Part shown: positions 43,373 through 54,030 of the stretch, piece after piece
Numbering within the stretch: the stretch's first letter is position 1
Layout: each line of letters begins with the position of its first letter
From: Mytilus galloprovincialis
Taxonomy: Eukaryota; Mollusca; Bivalvia; Mytilida; Mytilidae
DNA length: 64,000 nt
NCBI RefSeq assembly: GCF_965363235.1
Contig: NC_134849.1
Coordinates: forward strand, 52,212,122-52,276,121
Direction of reading: 5' to 3'
Notes under the pieces: generated by a model
Told to the model about the DNA's origin: nothing
Databases searched by the model: none
What the model saw: the letters and a program-made list of their open reading frames with translations, nothing else
Program-made: the position numbers and the translations under genes

Positions 43373-46300
43373 TCTATGTAGTCTCAACGTAAACGGAATT
43401 AATTCAAGAGAAAAAAGAAATAGAGTAATAGAATGGGTTACCGCTCAAAAAAGTGTCATAAGTTTTTTGCAAGAAACACATTTCGATGAAATTATCGAAA
43501 GGGACATAAATAATAAAACAGCATATGATGCGTTTTGTAGTCATGGTACTACGGCTAGTAGGGGTGTAGCTATATTAATTAAAAAATCATTAAGCTACGA
43601 ACTAATTAATAAATTTATTGATAGGGACGGAAGATTGGTGCTTATCAATGTGCAAATGAATAACTCAATTTTTACATTTATTAATGTATATGCACCTAAC
43701 TGTAAAACATCACGAAATTCTTTCTTTAAAAAAGTCAGCGATAATTTAAAGGAACACGGTCTAGGAATAGCAATACTTGGGGGCGATTTTAACGAGACAA
43801 TAAAACCAATTGATAGAAAATCTATACGTCCATGTAAATTTACTCAACCTGTACATGGTTTAAAAAACTTGATTAAATCTAACAAACTAACAGATATATG
43901 GAGAAACTTACATGAAAATAAACAGCAATTCACATGGAGAAGAAGAGATAAGTCACAAGCTAGTCGAATTGACATGATTTTTATTGGGTCAGATTTTTTA
44001 ACACTGGTAGAATTTTGTAAAATCAAACCAGCTGTTATTCGGTCTACTGACCACCAAAGCGTATTTCTAAAATTTAAGCCAGGGGTATCAGAAAGGGGCA
44101 ATGGGTATTGGAAAATTAACAATTCAATTTTGCAAGATAAAGATTACCAAGAACTGATTAATACTTTGATTGATAAATATAATTTTGAAAAGGAAACATT
44201 AGATTGTAGGCTATTATGGGATGGGTTTAAAATCGCGGTAAGGGAAGTAACCACAAACTATTGTAAAAATAAAGCAAAGTTAACCAAGGGACGGAGATAT
44301 ACTCTGGAAAAAGAATTAGAAGAAAAAATAAAATTAAGAGATGAGACAAATATAGATGACGATAATATAGAAAAAGAAATTAATGGTATTGAAGAAGAGC
44401 TAAATAAGATATATGAAGAAAAAGCGAAGGGAGCTCAAGTGAGATCTAGGGAAAAATGGGTAGAGTTAGGTGAAAAAAATAATTCTTACTTCCTTGGGTT
44501 AGAAAAAAAAAGACAAGTTAAAAAATCTATAAGTAAGCTAATGGGAGATAATGGGGAAATAATTTCGGATCAAGAGAAACTTTTAAACAAAATAAAAGAT
44601 TATTACGAAAACTTGTATAACAAAAAAGGTTTAAATAAAGATTTAACAGAAGAATATATCACCGATACAAAATTAGAATGTACCGTTGATGAAAATGACA
44701 AACTATTATGCGATGGGAAGATTACAGTAGAGGAATGCACATATGGTATCTTTAAAATGAAACTAAATAAATCTCCAGGTCTTGATGGACTTACGGTAGA
44801 ATTTTATAGATGTTTTTGGAATAAACTGAAATCACTATTGGTAAATGTATTAAATACAGGATACGACAGAAACAGTCTTTCATATTCACAACGAACTAGT
44901 ATATTAACTTTGATATTTAAAAAGGGGGATCCATTACTTTTAGAAAACTATCGTCCAATATCACTTCTTAATATAGATTTTAAAATTTTGTCATATGTTC
45001 TTGCGCAACGTTTAAAAAAGGTACTTCCAAAAATTATAAATGAGGATCAAACCGGTTATGTTAAAAATAGATTCATTGGGTTTAATCTGAGGCAAATCCA
45101 AGATGTAATAGACTACTCAGAAACATACAAAATAGAGGGAGCAATTGTTTTTGTGGATTTTACAAAAGCATTTGATTCTTTAGAATGGGATTTTATGCTT
45201 GGAACTTTAAAACATTTTGGGTTTAATGAATCATTCATTAAGTGGGTTAAAACTATGTATACAGATGTTCAAACATGTGTTATGAACAATGGGTGGGTAT
45301 CAGAAATTTTCAAAAATTCACGGGGAATCCGACAAGGCTGTCCTTTATCAGCATTATTGTTTGTTTTGGCTGTTGAAATTATGGCTCTTAAGTTAAGGAA
45401 CAACAACGAAGTAAAAGGAATCACTATTAAGTTAGATGGGAAAAGTCACAGCATTAAAATTTCACAACTAGCAGATGACACAACATTATTTTGTAAAGAT
45501 AAAAACGATGTAATATCTGCAATGAATATAATCGAAATTTTTGGCTCATTTTCAGGACTATTGGTAAATAGAAATAAAACAGAAGGATTGTGGATCGGAA
45601 AATTAAAATCATGTAAAGATAAAATTGCGGGGATTAATTGGGGAGATAAACCCATTAAAGTATTAGGGGTGTTTTTTGGACATGATAAAGATGAATGCGA
45701 AAAATTAAATTGGAATTGTAAAATAGAGAAAATGATGAAATTATTCAAGACATGGGAAAAAAGGAATCTTTCAATTTTAGGGAAAATACTAATTATTAAA
45801 GCATTAATTTTGCCGTTATTTACGTTTTTGGGAAGTGTGTGCTTAACACCTGAAAACTATATTAAAGAAATAGAAACAAGAAGCTTTAAATATATTTGGG
45901 ATGGGAAGCCAGACAAAGTAAAAAGAAACCTGTTAACACTTCCTTATGAAAAAGGAGGCCTACAAATGGTCGATTTTAAAAGTTATGTTATAGCGCTTAA
46001 AGCATCATGGGTATATAGACTAATTAATGGTAAATTTGCCAACTGGAAGCTAATACCTTTTAAATATTTAAAAGTGTCTAATAATATTTTAGTTATATTT
46101 AATATGAATTTAAATGATATAAAACATTTAGAATATTTTAAACATGTTCCAGAATTTTATAGAGAAGTAATAAAGTCCTGGATTTTGACTGGGGGTGGGC
46201 AAACAAAACAAGCAGTGACATATGCTGATATAAGAAAACAAACAATTTGGGGAAACAAATTTATTGCATTTCATAAGAAACCAATTATATTTGAAAACTG

Positions 46301-47150
46301 GATTAAAAGTGATATAATATACTTGAATGACATTCTAGATGACACTATGTCACTATCAGAAAATTATATTTTGAACAAATTAAAGTGTAAAGTAAACTGG
46401 ATTGCTGAATTTCATAAATTGAAACAATCCATTCCACAAAATTGGATTGACATAGTTAAACAAGAAAATTCTGTCCAAAGTAAAGTAAATATCCAGAGAA
46501 ATAAGATCACATGGAAAGATCGTTATCTTGAGACTACATTTTTTTCAAATAAAATGTTATATGACTCTCTAGTGAATAGTAAAAAAGAAACGTCAATAAG
46601 GATAAACAGATGGCTCAATATTTTACCATTGCAAGAAGAATCAGATATGAATTCATTATATAACTTTATTTTCAAATACTTAACTGAAAATAAATTAAAA
46701 ATATACAGATGGAAACTACTACAGTTTATTGTACCATCCAAAAAGCATTTATTACAATGGAAAATAACTAATAACAGTCTTTGCAATTTTTGTAACTTAG
46801 AAGAAGACTATGCTCATTATTTTTTCAATTGCTCTTATTTAACAAGATTTTGGCAACAATTTAACGAACTTTTAAAAAAGAGTAATTTACATTTTTCAAT
46901 AAAATTACAACACATGATATTTGGATACAAAATTACAGACAGCAAGTATTACCCGATAAATTTTTTGATTACAATTATTAGTTTTTCAATATACAAGTCG
47001 TACTATGTATCTGAACAGAAAAAAAAAAACATAGACGTATTCAGAATTTTTATTAACGAATACACAAAGAGAGTAGATACCAATCTTAATGGACATAAGG
47101 CAATAAGTCCAATGTTACTTTCAATAAAAAGACACATAGTCAATGAATAA
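43350..47150 (+). CDS. LINE B ORF2: AP endonuclease and reverse transcriptase
   Basis: 1266 residues, uninterrupted, from ATG 43,350. The endonuclease (about 1-240) has LNVNGI (12-17), LQETH with E42, GGDFNE with D146 and the terminal S/T-DHQ with D234-H235, so all main catalytic residues are present. A charged helical linker (about 320-370) leads to KWVELGEKNNSYF. The reverse transcriptase shows NKSPGLDGL, ENYRPISLLN, VFVDFTKAFDSL (D603), RGIRQGCPLSALLF and QLADDTTLF (D709, D710). The thumb and beyond have YIWDGKP, KGGLQMVDF and a C-terminal CX2C-X7-H-X4-C knuckle (C1145, C1148, H1156, C1161). It nicks target DNA and copies its RNA from the nick. The copy looks competent by sequence. Confidence 0.95.
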   Translation: MTFTNTVNLCSLNVNGINSREKRNRVIEWVTAQKSVISFLQETHFDEIIERDINNKTAYDAFCSHGTTASRGVAILIKKSLSYELINKFIDRDGRLVLINVQMNNSIFTFINVYAPNCKTSRNSFFKKVSDNLKEHGLGIAILGGDFNETIKPIDRKSIRPCKFTQPVHGLKNLIKSNKLTDIWRNLHENKQQFTWRRRDKSQASRIDMIFIGSDFLTLVEFCKIKPAVIRSTDHQSVFLKFKPGVSERGNGYWKINNSILQDKDYQELINTLIDKYNFEKETLDCRLLWDGFKIAVREVTTNYCKNKAKLTKGRRYTLEKELEEKIKLRDETNIDDDNIEKEINGIEEELNKIYEEKAKGAQVRSREKWVELGEKNNSYFLGLEKKRQVKKSISKLMGDNGEIISDQEKLLNKIKDYYENLYNKKGLNKDLTEEYITDTKLECTVDENDKLLCDGKITVEECTYGIFKMKLNKSPGLDGLTVEFYRCFWNKLKSLLVNVLNTGYDRNSLSYSQRTSILTLIFKKGDPLLLENYRPISLLNIDFKILSYVLAQRLKKVLPKIINEDQTGYVKNRFIGFNLRQIQDVIDYSETYKIEGAIVFVDFTKAFDSLEWDFMLGTLKHFGFNESFIKWVKTMYTDVQTCVMNNGWVSEIFKNSRGIRQGCPLSALLFVLAVEIMALKLRNNNEVKGITIKLDGKSHSIKISQLADDTTLFCKDKNDVISAMNIIEIFGSFSGLLVNRNKTEGLWIGKLKSCKDKIAGINWGDKPIKVLGVFFGHDKDECEKLNWNCKIEKMMKLFKTWEKRNLSILGKILIIKALILPLFTFLGSVCLTPENYIKEIETRSFKYIWDGKPDKVKRNLLTLPYEKGGLQMVDFKSYVIALKASWVYRLINGKFANWKLIPFKYLKVSNNILVIFNMNLNDIKHLEYFKHVPEFYREVIKSWILTGGGQTKQAVTYADIRKQTIWGNKFIAFHKKPIIFENWIKSDIIYLNDILDDTMSLSENYILNKLKCKVNWIAEFHKLKQSIPQNWIDIVKQENSVQSKVNIQRNKITWKDRYLETTFFSNKMLYDSLVNSKKETSIRINRWLNILPLQEESDMNSLYNFIFKYLTENKLKIYRWKLLQFIVPSKKHLLQWKITNNSLCNFCNLEEDYAHYFFNCSYLTRFWQQFNELLKKSNLHFSIKLQHMIFGYKITDSKYYPINFLITIISFSIYKSYYVSEQKKKNIDVFRIFINEYTKRVDTNLNGHKAISPMLLSIKRHIVNE

Positions 47151-47337
47151 TATTTTTAAATTGTTAATATAGAGATTTGTAAAAAAATGTATGTCAATTA
47201 GTTTAATCAGCTGACTATTCCCTGGGTAGTCAGTGGATTGTAACAGGGTACGTCAAGAGAAGCTTGGAATCTTGATGGTTTATGTAACAAGCTATATTTG
47301 ATGAATAAAATTATTATGTAGTTAAAAAAAAAAAAAA
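47151..47337 (+). other. LINE B 3' UTR with hairpin, poly(A) signal and tail
   Basis: CTGACTA (47,211-47,217) pairs perfectly with TAGTCAG (47,227-47,233) around a nine-base loop. AATAAA is at 47,304-47,309 and the A tail starts at 47,324. A 3' stem-loop often serves as the reverse transcriptase's landing site in stringent LINEs. Confidence 0.8.
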
Positions 47338-47352
47338 AGATTAAATATTCAT

Positions 47353-47640
47353 CTCATCTACATAAAAACAGTTGCATTGGATACACAAGATGACTACTTT
47401 GGCTGATGTTTAGGTAGACGTCAAGATATATAACCGACCTCACTGGTATCTAATATCTCTTTTTCTGAGTTTTTTTTACACTTAATTATATGTAACATTC
47501 TCAAACAAGAATGATTATGCAGGTTGGCTTATCTGTTTGATGACGACAAAAACTGAACTAATTCTTTAACAAAATTTACAGTTAGTAAAACATTTGTGAA
47601 GAATGGAAATCATAAATATTTGTATACGTAAAATTGAGAA
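47353..47640. other. Resumption of the 0.95-kb array, then intergenic
   Basis: 47,353-47,400 continues the unit interrupted by LINE B ('AAAAACAGTTGCATTGGATA', 'CAAGATGAC'). Similarity fades soon afterwards. Confidence 0.55.
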
Positions 47641-47930
47641 AGAAAATGGGGAATGTGTCAAAGCGACAACAACCCGACCATCGAGCAGACAACAGCCGAA
47701 GGTTACCAATGGGTCTTCAATGTAGCAAGAAACTCCCGCACCCTGAGGCGTCCTTCAGCTGACTCCTAAGCAAATATGTATACTAGTTCAGTGATAATGG
47801 ACGTCATACTAAACTCCGAATTAAACACAAGAAACAAAAATTAAAAATCATACAAGACTAACAAAGGCCAGAGGCTCCTGACTTGGGACAGGCGCAAAAT
47901 TGCGGCAGGGTTAAATATGTTTTTGAGATC
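47641..47930 (+). repeat. Two adjoining dispersed repeat fragments
   Basis: 47,645-47,760 is a copy of the GTGTCAAAGCGACAACAACC family (also at 14.85 and 51.9 kb). 47,865-47,925 carries 'GGCTCCTGACTTGGGACAGG' and 'GGCAGGGTTAAATATGTT', an inverted fragment of the CCACATCTTC family. Confidence 0.7.
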
Positions 47931-49370
47931 TCAAACTTCCCCTATACCTCTAGCCGATGTAGAAAAAACAAACGCACTAATACGCACAGTACATTTTTGT
48001 ACTATTGCATATTGAAAAACACTTTGATGATTTTACTAGAGACGTCAAAAGATCTGAAAATGAATACTCGGATACTCGGTCATGATACTCGCGAGTACTC
48101 GAGTACTCGGTTAAATCTAAATCTTAAACGTCTATTGATAAGTTTAGATTTTTGGTGGGATGCGGTATATTTTTCTTACCTTTCATAAGCCTAATTATAA
48201 TATTATGACATCGCTTGACATCTTAACGAAAGACAAACGTATTATTGCAGAACTCAAAATGTATTATTACTAAAATGTTTAAAAGTTAAAAGTTTTCAGC
48301 AGAGTTAAAAGGTTTGACAACGGTGTTTGTCCTTCAACGACTCAATTTATTGCTTCAGGAATAGAAGTTACTAGTTTCAAAAGATGTTTTGCAGACCACA
48401 CAATCGTGATATTTCTATAATATGAGTCTAAAGTAGTATGAAGGAAGATATGCATATACAAAAACGTATATATAGTATAAATTCAAAAAGAACATGGATT
48501 ACCCATGTTTTCCAGGTTTCCTCTTTAGTAAGTGTCGTTGAGTTGTCTGTGTATGCCCTTTTTGGAATTTGAAACCAGATAAATGACTTAAGACTTTGTA
48601 AATGTCCTTTAAAACAACGTTGTATTACTGGGTCTCAACATGTTTAACGAACACTCTTCCGAATTATTGCCCTCTAGTTTATGCAATAAAAACTGTACTG
48701 GTACCATTTTTCCAATTAAGAAAAAAAATATCGACATTGACGACAAGTCACAGTATGAGCCCATGTTAAGTTCATCTGTACTCAGATAAAATGTTCACGC
48801 AACATTATCGATTATGAAACAATGTGTGTAAACAAGAGACTTCTGAGAGAAAAAACAACAATCGGACGCAAGTGACATCCAGCCGATGTTGTTTTAAAAG
48901 AATTATCGTATACGTTTTGACCTTATAAGTAAATGTTTAAAAATCGGTTATGAAACAATTTCACCTAAAATAAACATGTGCTAATAAAAGACGATTACAA
49001 CAGGTATAAATTCTGTGGCATCTGATTCTTCAATATCAGATCAAACAAGATGCAAATAAACATAAGGTAATTTAACTTATTTATGAAACTGGTTATCCTT
49101 TTTCTTTTTTTAAATCAATTTTAATATCTTTTTGATAAGCAAAGTTGAGCATACATGGTTTTCTATGCTCTATATGAAGGCCCTTTTTACGTGTATGAGC
49201 TTAAACGTTTAATTTCATGTGTTTTGGTTGTCAAGTAATCGATTTATTTATTAATTTCTTTTAAATTTTGTTTTAGTGTATACCTTGTTTTTTTTTTTAA
49301 CTTTCCAAACTTTTTGCGGCGAAAGCCCCTGTTGCAGATTAGTCTAGGTAATTTATCGCACGTATTAATT
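47931..49370. other. Intergenic with an 18-bp perfect palindrome
   Basis: 48,092-48,109 is CGAGTACTCGAGTACTCG, identical to its own reverse complement, inside a stretch of ACTCGG/ACTCGCG phrases (48,063-48,112). No gene is supported in the rest. Confidence 0.55.
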
Positions 49371-49745
49371 TTGCGTATAGATGAAAGACCTTTACAAGTT
49401 TAAAATGACCATCTAACTATTTGGTTACCTTGTGTAATTGTAAATTTGCCAGAAATGTCTATTATTCATCTAGTCGAAAGACATGTACAAGTTAAAAAAT
49501 AACTTTTCAATTATTTGTTTACCTTATGCAATTTTACATGTTTCGGTTATTGTTTTGTTTGTGCAATATTATATGCGTCGGTCATATTTATTCTTCTTCT
49601 AGTCGAAAGACATGTACAAGTTAACAAATGACGTTTTAATTGTTGCAGGACCTTGTGTAATGTTACATGTGGCTGTCATGTGCATCTAATAAGAAAAAAG
49701 ACCTGTACAGGTCAAATAAAAAGCTATCTTATTGTTTGGTTACCT
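49371..49745 (+). repeat. Degenerate tandem repeat of about 95-125 bp, four units
   Basis: 'CGAAAGACATGTACAAGTTA' (or a variant) starts near 49,383, 49,474, 49,600 and 49,696, each followed by a variable stretch, 'TTGGTTACCTTGTGTAAT' or variant, and a TTACATGT-type phrase. The frame at 49653-49895 starts inside it and is not convincing as a gene. Confidence 0.65.
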
Positions 49746-51895
49746 CAAGGAAAGTTAAACAAAAGATTTGTTTTAACATTTACGCCGTCGTTACAAAAAT
49801 CTAACATCTTCTTTTGTCACACAGTAGGATCTCGTGGTCACCTTATCAATTGGACGTCGACTGATTTATTTCTTAAAATATGGATATTGTTATAGCAATC
49901 GTTCTTTCGTAAACAATTTTTGTAATTTCATTTAATATAGGACTTGCAGAAAAGCCTTAAAGAAATGATTTTTAACATTTCAGATTTTAGTCATTTTGTT
50001 TACGAAACTTCACAAAAAAAATTATTCTACAGATTTATACTATGAAAATAACACTATTAAAATTTGATGCGTCCTGAGCTTTTCTCTAGATACATTAGAG
50101 AAACTAGTTTGAGGGAGTTGTAAGTTTCTTCCAATATCATAAAGTTGTCAACGAAGAATTATCCGGCATATCTCCTTTGTGAAGGCGGTAGGGGAAACTA
50201 ATAAAATACAAATAACCGATATCGCTGCGTCTTTGTAATCAGTGTGTCAATTAAGACTGTATAGATACCTAACAAAATGAAGCACTATTTGACAAAAAAA
50301 AACTAAATTTAATAGTTTACTTCACATACGATTATCTTCGTCTGAGAGAGGAGAACTCAAGTGTCTAAGAAATTTCTATCTTTTTCAACGAAAATTTTTA
50401 GAAAGGTATGTTATATATCAAGTCAAGTCGGAAGAACTGGTTACTGAGTTGTATTTGGATGTTACTTATTGCTAGCTAAATGATATTGTCTTTGTTCATT
50501 GCTGAAGGCCGTATGGTAAAGTTGCTTGCATCCACGTCAATTGAACTCTAGTGAATTGTTGTCTCATTTTGAATGTCAATGATACAACATCACCTTATTT
50601 TCATAATGTCCTGTGAACATCAAAAGGAGATTATGTGATGAAATTTTTTAAAATCTTTAAAATGGAACTTCAACTGTTCCAAAAGTGGGATTACCATACC
50701 TTCTTCATCCTTTGTTGAAAATAATTACTTTACTAAATGTCTATTGCGTCATAAAGGAAAAGAGGAAACGGGCAATTAAGGCTATTTTTCTGGTCCAAAT
50801 ATTAGTGCAAATTAAAAAGTAACTATACTGTGGATGTTTTTCAATCTGCCCTTACAATACAAAGTTAAAAAGTGTTAAGAAAATAAAAAAAAAAAAACAA
50901 TTCGCATTTGATGAATCATCATGGAAATTATCCATAACGAAATTTTTATATATTTTGTAAAATACTAGATGTTGTTTTGTTTTAGATAAACTTTAAAAAA
51001 TATTTTGCATTTCAAAAGTATTTGCACTACTAAGAAACAATTTGAAAATTGGTGAGATTATGTAAAAAGTTTCTGTAAATTTATTTGGTTGTCTCTTGGT
51101 TTCCACAAAGGGCAAATGTGTAGAAAACTGCATACATTTCGCAACTCTCTTTATTTGAATGAAAAGGGACATATTTAAACGTAGTTATGACGTCAAATAA
51201 TATCAAATCTTGTGTAATTTATTTGCATTTTTTTCTGATTTTTGATAGTTAAAAACTTCATTACGCAGGAAATTATAAGACATAAGGTCACTTAAAAATA
51301 TACAATTACCGACTGTTAAGTAGAGGTAAAAGGAAAATATAGGTTATTTCTCAATTTTCATAAATTTTAGCGTAAATGGATCATTCCCGATTTTTTACTA
51401 ATCATCAAAATATGTTCAATATATCATAAAAACACATTCACAAAGTTTTGAATTTACATTCCCTCTAATGACGGTGAAAATCGAATATTTGCATTTTTTT
51501 TTGGTTGACATACGTCATCGGGTTTTGACGTTTTAGCCCGATTTTGAATTATGGGTATGAAAGAAAATGGACACACGTGTAACGTTTTGCATTTATTAAA
51601 CAAAAATTCATATGGTCATGGTATATATTTTTGATTTAATTTTATAAATTAATAGATGAGATTTTTTCCGGAAATATTGAACACAAATTAATAACTGATA
51701 TTGAAACGAATTTTTTTCTTTCTTTTATTTACCTTGATAATTTCGACAACCATTTCAACGCAAAGTCTGTGTGAATAGAATGTGTCTGTAATTTCGGAAA
51801 GGCATTGTTGAATTCTCGAATAGATGAGCATTTTGTAAAATAATTCGTTTTAACTTTACATGAGAGCAATATAGCCTCATGCGTACACTGTTACA
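49746..51895. other. Intergenic, one repeat fragment
   Basis: 50,495-50,610 resembles the end of the CCACATCTTC family ('TGCTGAAGGCCGTATGG' to 'TTGTTGTCTCATTTTG'). Nothing else was recognised. Confidence 0.45.
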
Positions 51896-52015
51896 AAATT
51901 TCTCGTTGCATTGAATACCTGTTGGTGACCTTCTTCTATTGTCTGCTCTGTGGTCGGGTTGTTGTCTCTTTGGCACATTCCCCATTTCTATTCTCAATTT
52001 TACTGTTACACTTGT
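51896..52015 (-). repeat. GTGTCAAAGTGACAACAACCC repeat, inverted copy
   Basis: The minus strand reads 'ATAGAAATGGGGAATGTGCC', 'GAGACAACAACCCGACCA', a GAGCAGACAATAG segment and 'GGTCACCAACAGGTATTCAA', matching 47,645-47,740. Confidence 0.7.
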
Positions 52016-52517
52016 AAATGTTTTCATTTTGAATGGAATATCAGAAAGAGAATACCGAGTTTAGTACACCAAGACTAAATATCCGATGACAAAAAAAAAA
52101 AATAAAAATAAATAAAATAGTTGAATAAATTCACTGAAAATAAAAGTAGATTTTTTAATTCCAACAGTGTATAAAACTTGGCACTAACTAGTATCTAGTC
52201 AATATATTATGTCCCAGTTAAAACTTAAAACGTAACATTTTTCTATAACTCACCATACCATGAATAGAGCGTGTTTTCTTATATGAGGTGTTATAAATGC
52301 TCCATCAATATATCTTTTATGTCAAATTATCAAATAATTGACACCGGGCTATCGGCAAGCAATATCTAATCAAAGAGACAGGAAATTTACAAACGGTATT
52401 ATTAGAACCCCACTTTATAAAAGATAGTGACGCTAAGTCGGAATTCACGTGTTATTTCACCAGGTTCACATTATTATACAATATAACTAACAATAGTGAT
52501 GACAAATTTCGTAAACT
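52016..52517. other. Intergenic, nothing recognised
   Basis: Spacer between a repeat fragment and the retrozyme-like array. Confidence 0.4.
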
Positions 52518-52621
52518 GTAATCTAATTACCTTAGCCGTATTTGGCACAACTTTTTGGAATTTTGGATCCTCTATGCTCTTCAACTTTGTATTGTTTGGC
52601 TTTATAACTATTTTGATATGA

Positions 52622-52665
52622 GCGTCACTGATGAGTCTTGTGCAGATGAAACGCGCGTCTGGCGT
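52622..52665 (+). ncRNA. Hammerhead ribozyme, array unit 1
   Basis: GCGTCA, CTGATGA, GTCT/AGAT stem II (one G-U pair) with TGTGC loop, GAA, ACGCGCGTC, TGGCGT. Core and GUC site are intact; predicted cleavage after 52,659. Confidence 0.85.
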
Positions 52666-52765
52666 GCTAAATTATAATCTAGGTACTTTTGATAACTATT
52701 TACACCACTGGGTCGATGCCACTGCTCGTGGGCGTTTCGTCCCCGAGGGTATCACTAGCCCAGTA

Positions 52766-52785
52766 GTCAGCACTTCGGTGTTGAC
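52766..52785 (+). ncRNA. UUCG tetraloop hairpin, unit 1
   Basis: GTCAGCAC, TTCG, GTGTTGAC: eight pairs (one G-U) closed by C(UUCG)G, the most stable tetraloop class. The same hairpin is at 53,117-53,136, 53,469-53,488 and 53,822-53,841. Confidence 0.75.
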
Positions 52786-52972
52786 ATGAATATCAATTAT
52801 GTGATCATTTTCATAAATCCTGATACAAAACTTTGAATTTTTCGAAAAACTAAGGATTTTCTTGTCCAAGGAATAGATTACCTTAGCCGTATTTGGCACA
52901 ACTTTTTGGAATTTTGGATCCTCTATGCTCTTCAACTTTGTATTGTTTGGCTTTATAACTATTTTGATATGA

Positions 52973-53016
52973 GCGTCACTGATGAGTCTTGTACAGATGA
53001 AACGCGCGTCTGGCGT
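52973..53016 (+). ncRNA. Hammerhead ribozyme, array unit 2
   Basis: As unit 1, with a TGTAC loop on stem II. Core, GUC site and six-pair stem I are intact; predicted cleavage after 53,010. Confidence 0.85.
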
Positions 53017-53324
53017 GCTACATTATAATCTAGGTACTTTTGATAACTATTTACACCACTGTGTCGATGCCACTGCTGGTGGACGTTTCGTCCCCGAGGT
53101 TATCACCAGCCCAGTAGTCAGCACTTCGGTGTTGACATGAATATCAATTAAGTGATCATTTTTATAAATTTCCTGATACAAAACTTAGAAGTTTTCGAAA
53201 ACTAAGAATTTTCTTGTCCCAGGAATAGATTACCTTAGCCATATTTGGCACAACGTTTTGGAATTTTGGATCCTTTATGCTCTTCAACTTTGTATTGTTT
53301 GGCTTTATAACTATTTTGATATGA

Positions 53325-53368
53325 GTGTCACTGACGAGTCTTGTGTAGACGAAACGCGCATCTGGCAT
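53325..53368 (+). ncRNA. Hammerhead motif, array unit 3, diverged
   Basis: Stem I is GTGTCA/TGGCAT: a C-G pair has become T-A with pairing kept. The core is CTGACGA (change at the tolerant seventh position) and stem III reads ACGCGCAT, which is no longer fully self-complementary. The triplet is AUC. Probably weaker. Confidence 0.75.
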
Positions 53369-53677
53369 GCTAAATTATAATCTAAGTACTTCTAATAACT
53401 ATTTACACCACTGGGTCGATGCCACTGCTCGTGGGCGTTTCGTCCCCGACGGTAACCCCAGCCCAGTAGTCAGCACTTCGGTGTTGACATGAATATCAAT
53501 TATGTGATCATTTTCATAAATTTCCTGATACAAAACTTTGAATTTTTCGAAAAACTAAGGATTTTCTTGTCCAATGAATAGATTACCTTAGCCGTATTTG
53601 GCACAACTTCTTGGAATTTTGGATCCTCTATGCTCTTCAACTTTGTACTGTTTGGCTTTATAACTTTTTTGATATGA

Positions 53678-53721
53678 GCGTCACTGATGAGTCTTGTTTA
53701 GAAGAAACGCGCGTCTTGCGT
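53678..53721 (+). ncRNA. Hammerhead ribozyme, array unit 4
   Basis: The core and GUC site are present. Stem II is GTCT/AGAA with one mismatch and the 3' strand of stem I is TTGCGT (one mismatch). Probably weaker than units 1 and 2. Confidence 0.75.
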
Positions 53722-54030
53722 ACTAAATTATAATCCTGGTACTTTTGATAACTATTTAAATCACTGGGTCGATGCCACTGCTGGTGGGCGTTTCGTCCCC
53801 GAGGTTATCACCAGCACAGTAGTCAGCACTTCGGTGTTGACATGAATATTAATTATGTGATCATTTTTATAAATTTCCTGATACAAAACTTTGAATTTTT
53901 CGAAAAACTAAGGATTTTCTTGTCCCAGGAATAGATTACCTTAGCCGTATTTGGCACAACTTTTTGGAATTTCGGATCCTATATGCTCCTCAACTTTGTA
54001 TTGTTTGGCTTTATAACTATTTTGATATGA

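Larger units (their letters stand above)
42576..47337 (+). mobile_element. LINE B: Tx1-like non-LTR retrotransposon with TSD
   Basis: The 15-bp duplication AGATTAAATATTCAT flanks it at 42,561-42,575 and 47,338-47,352, and the tandem array supplies the empty site ('GATTAAATATTCATTTCATC' near 37,270). It has a short ORF1 region (42,595-43,372), a 1266-residue ORF2 (43,350-47,150), a 3' hairpin (47,211-47,233), an AATAAA at 47,304 and a poly(A) tail (47,324-47,337). ORF2 features (LADD reverse transcriptase, the GEKNNSYF and KGGLQMVDF blocks) place it with the Tx1/L1 group. The intact ORF2 and exact duplication indicate a recent insertion. Confidence 0.93.

Noticed and set aside
52700-52785. A second hammerhead on the minus strand of each array unit (CTGGTGA ... 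GACGAAAC)
   Set aside because: The core has G or a shifted base where A6 is required, stem III and the U16.1 pair do not form, and the segments are better explained as arms of plain nested hairpins.
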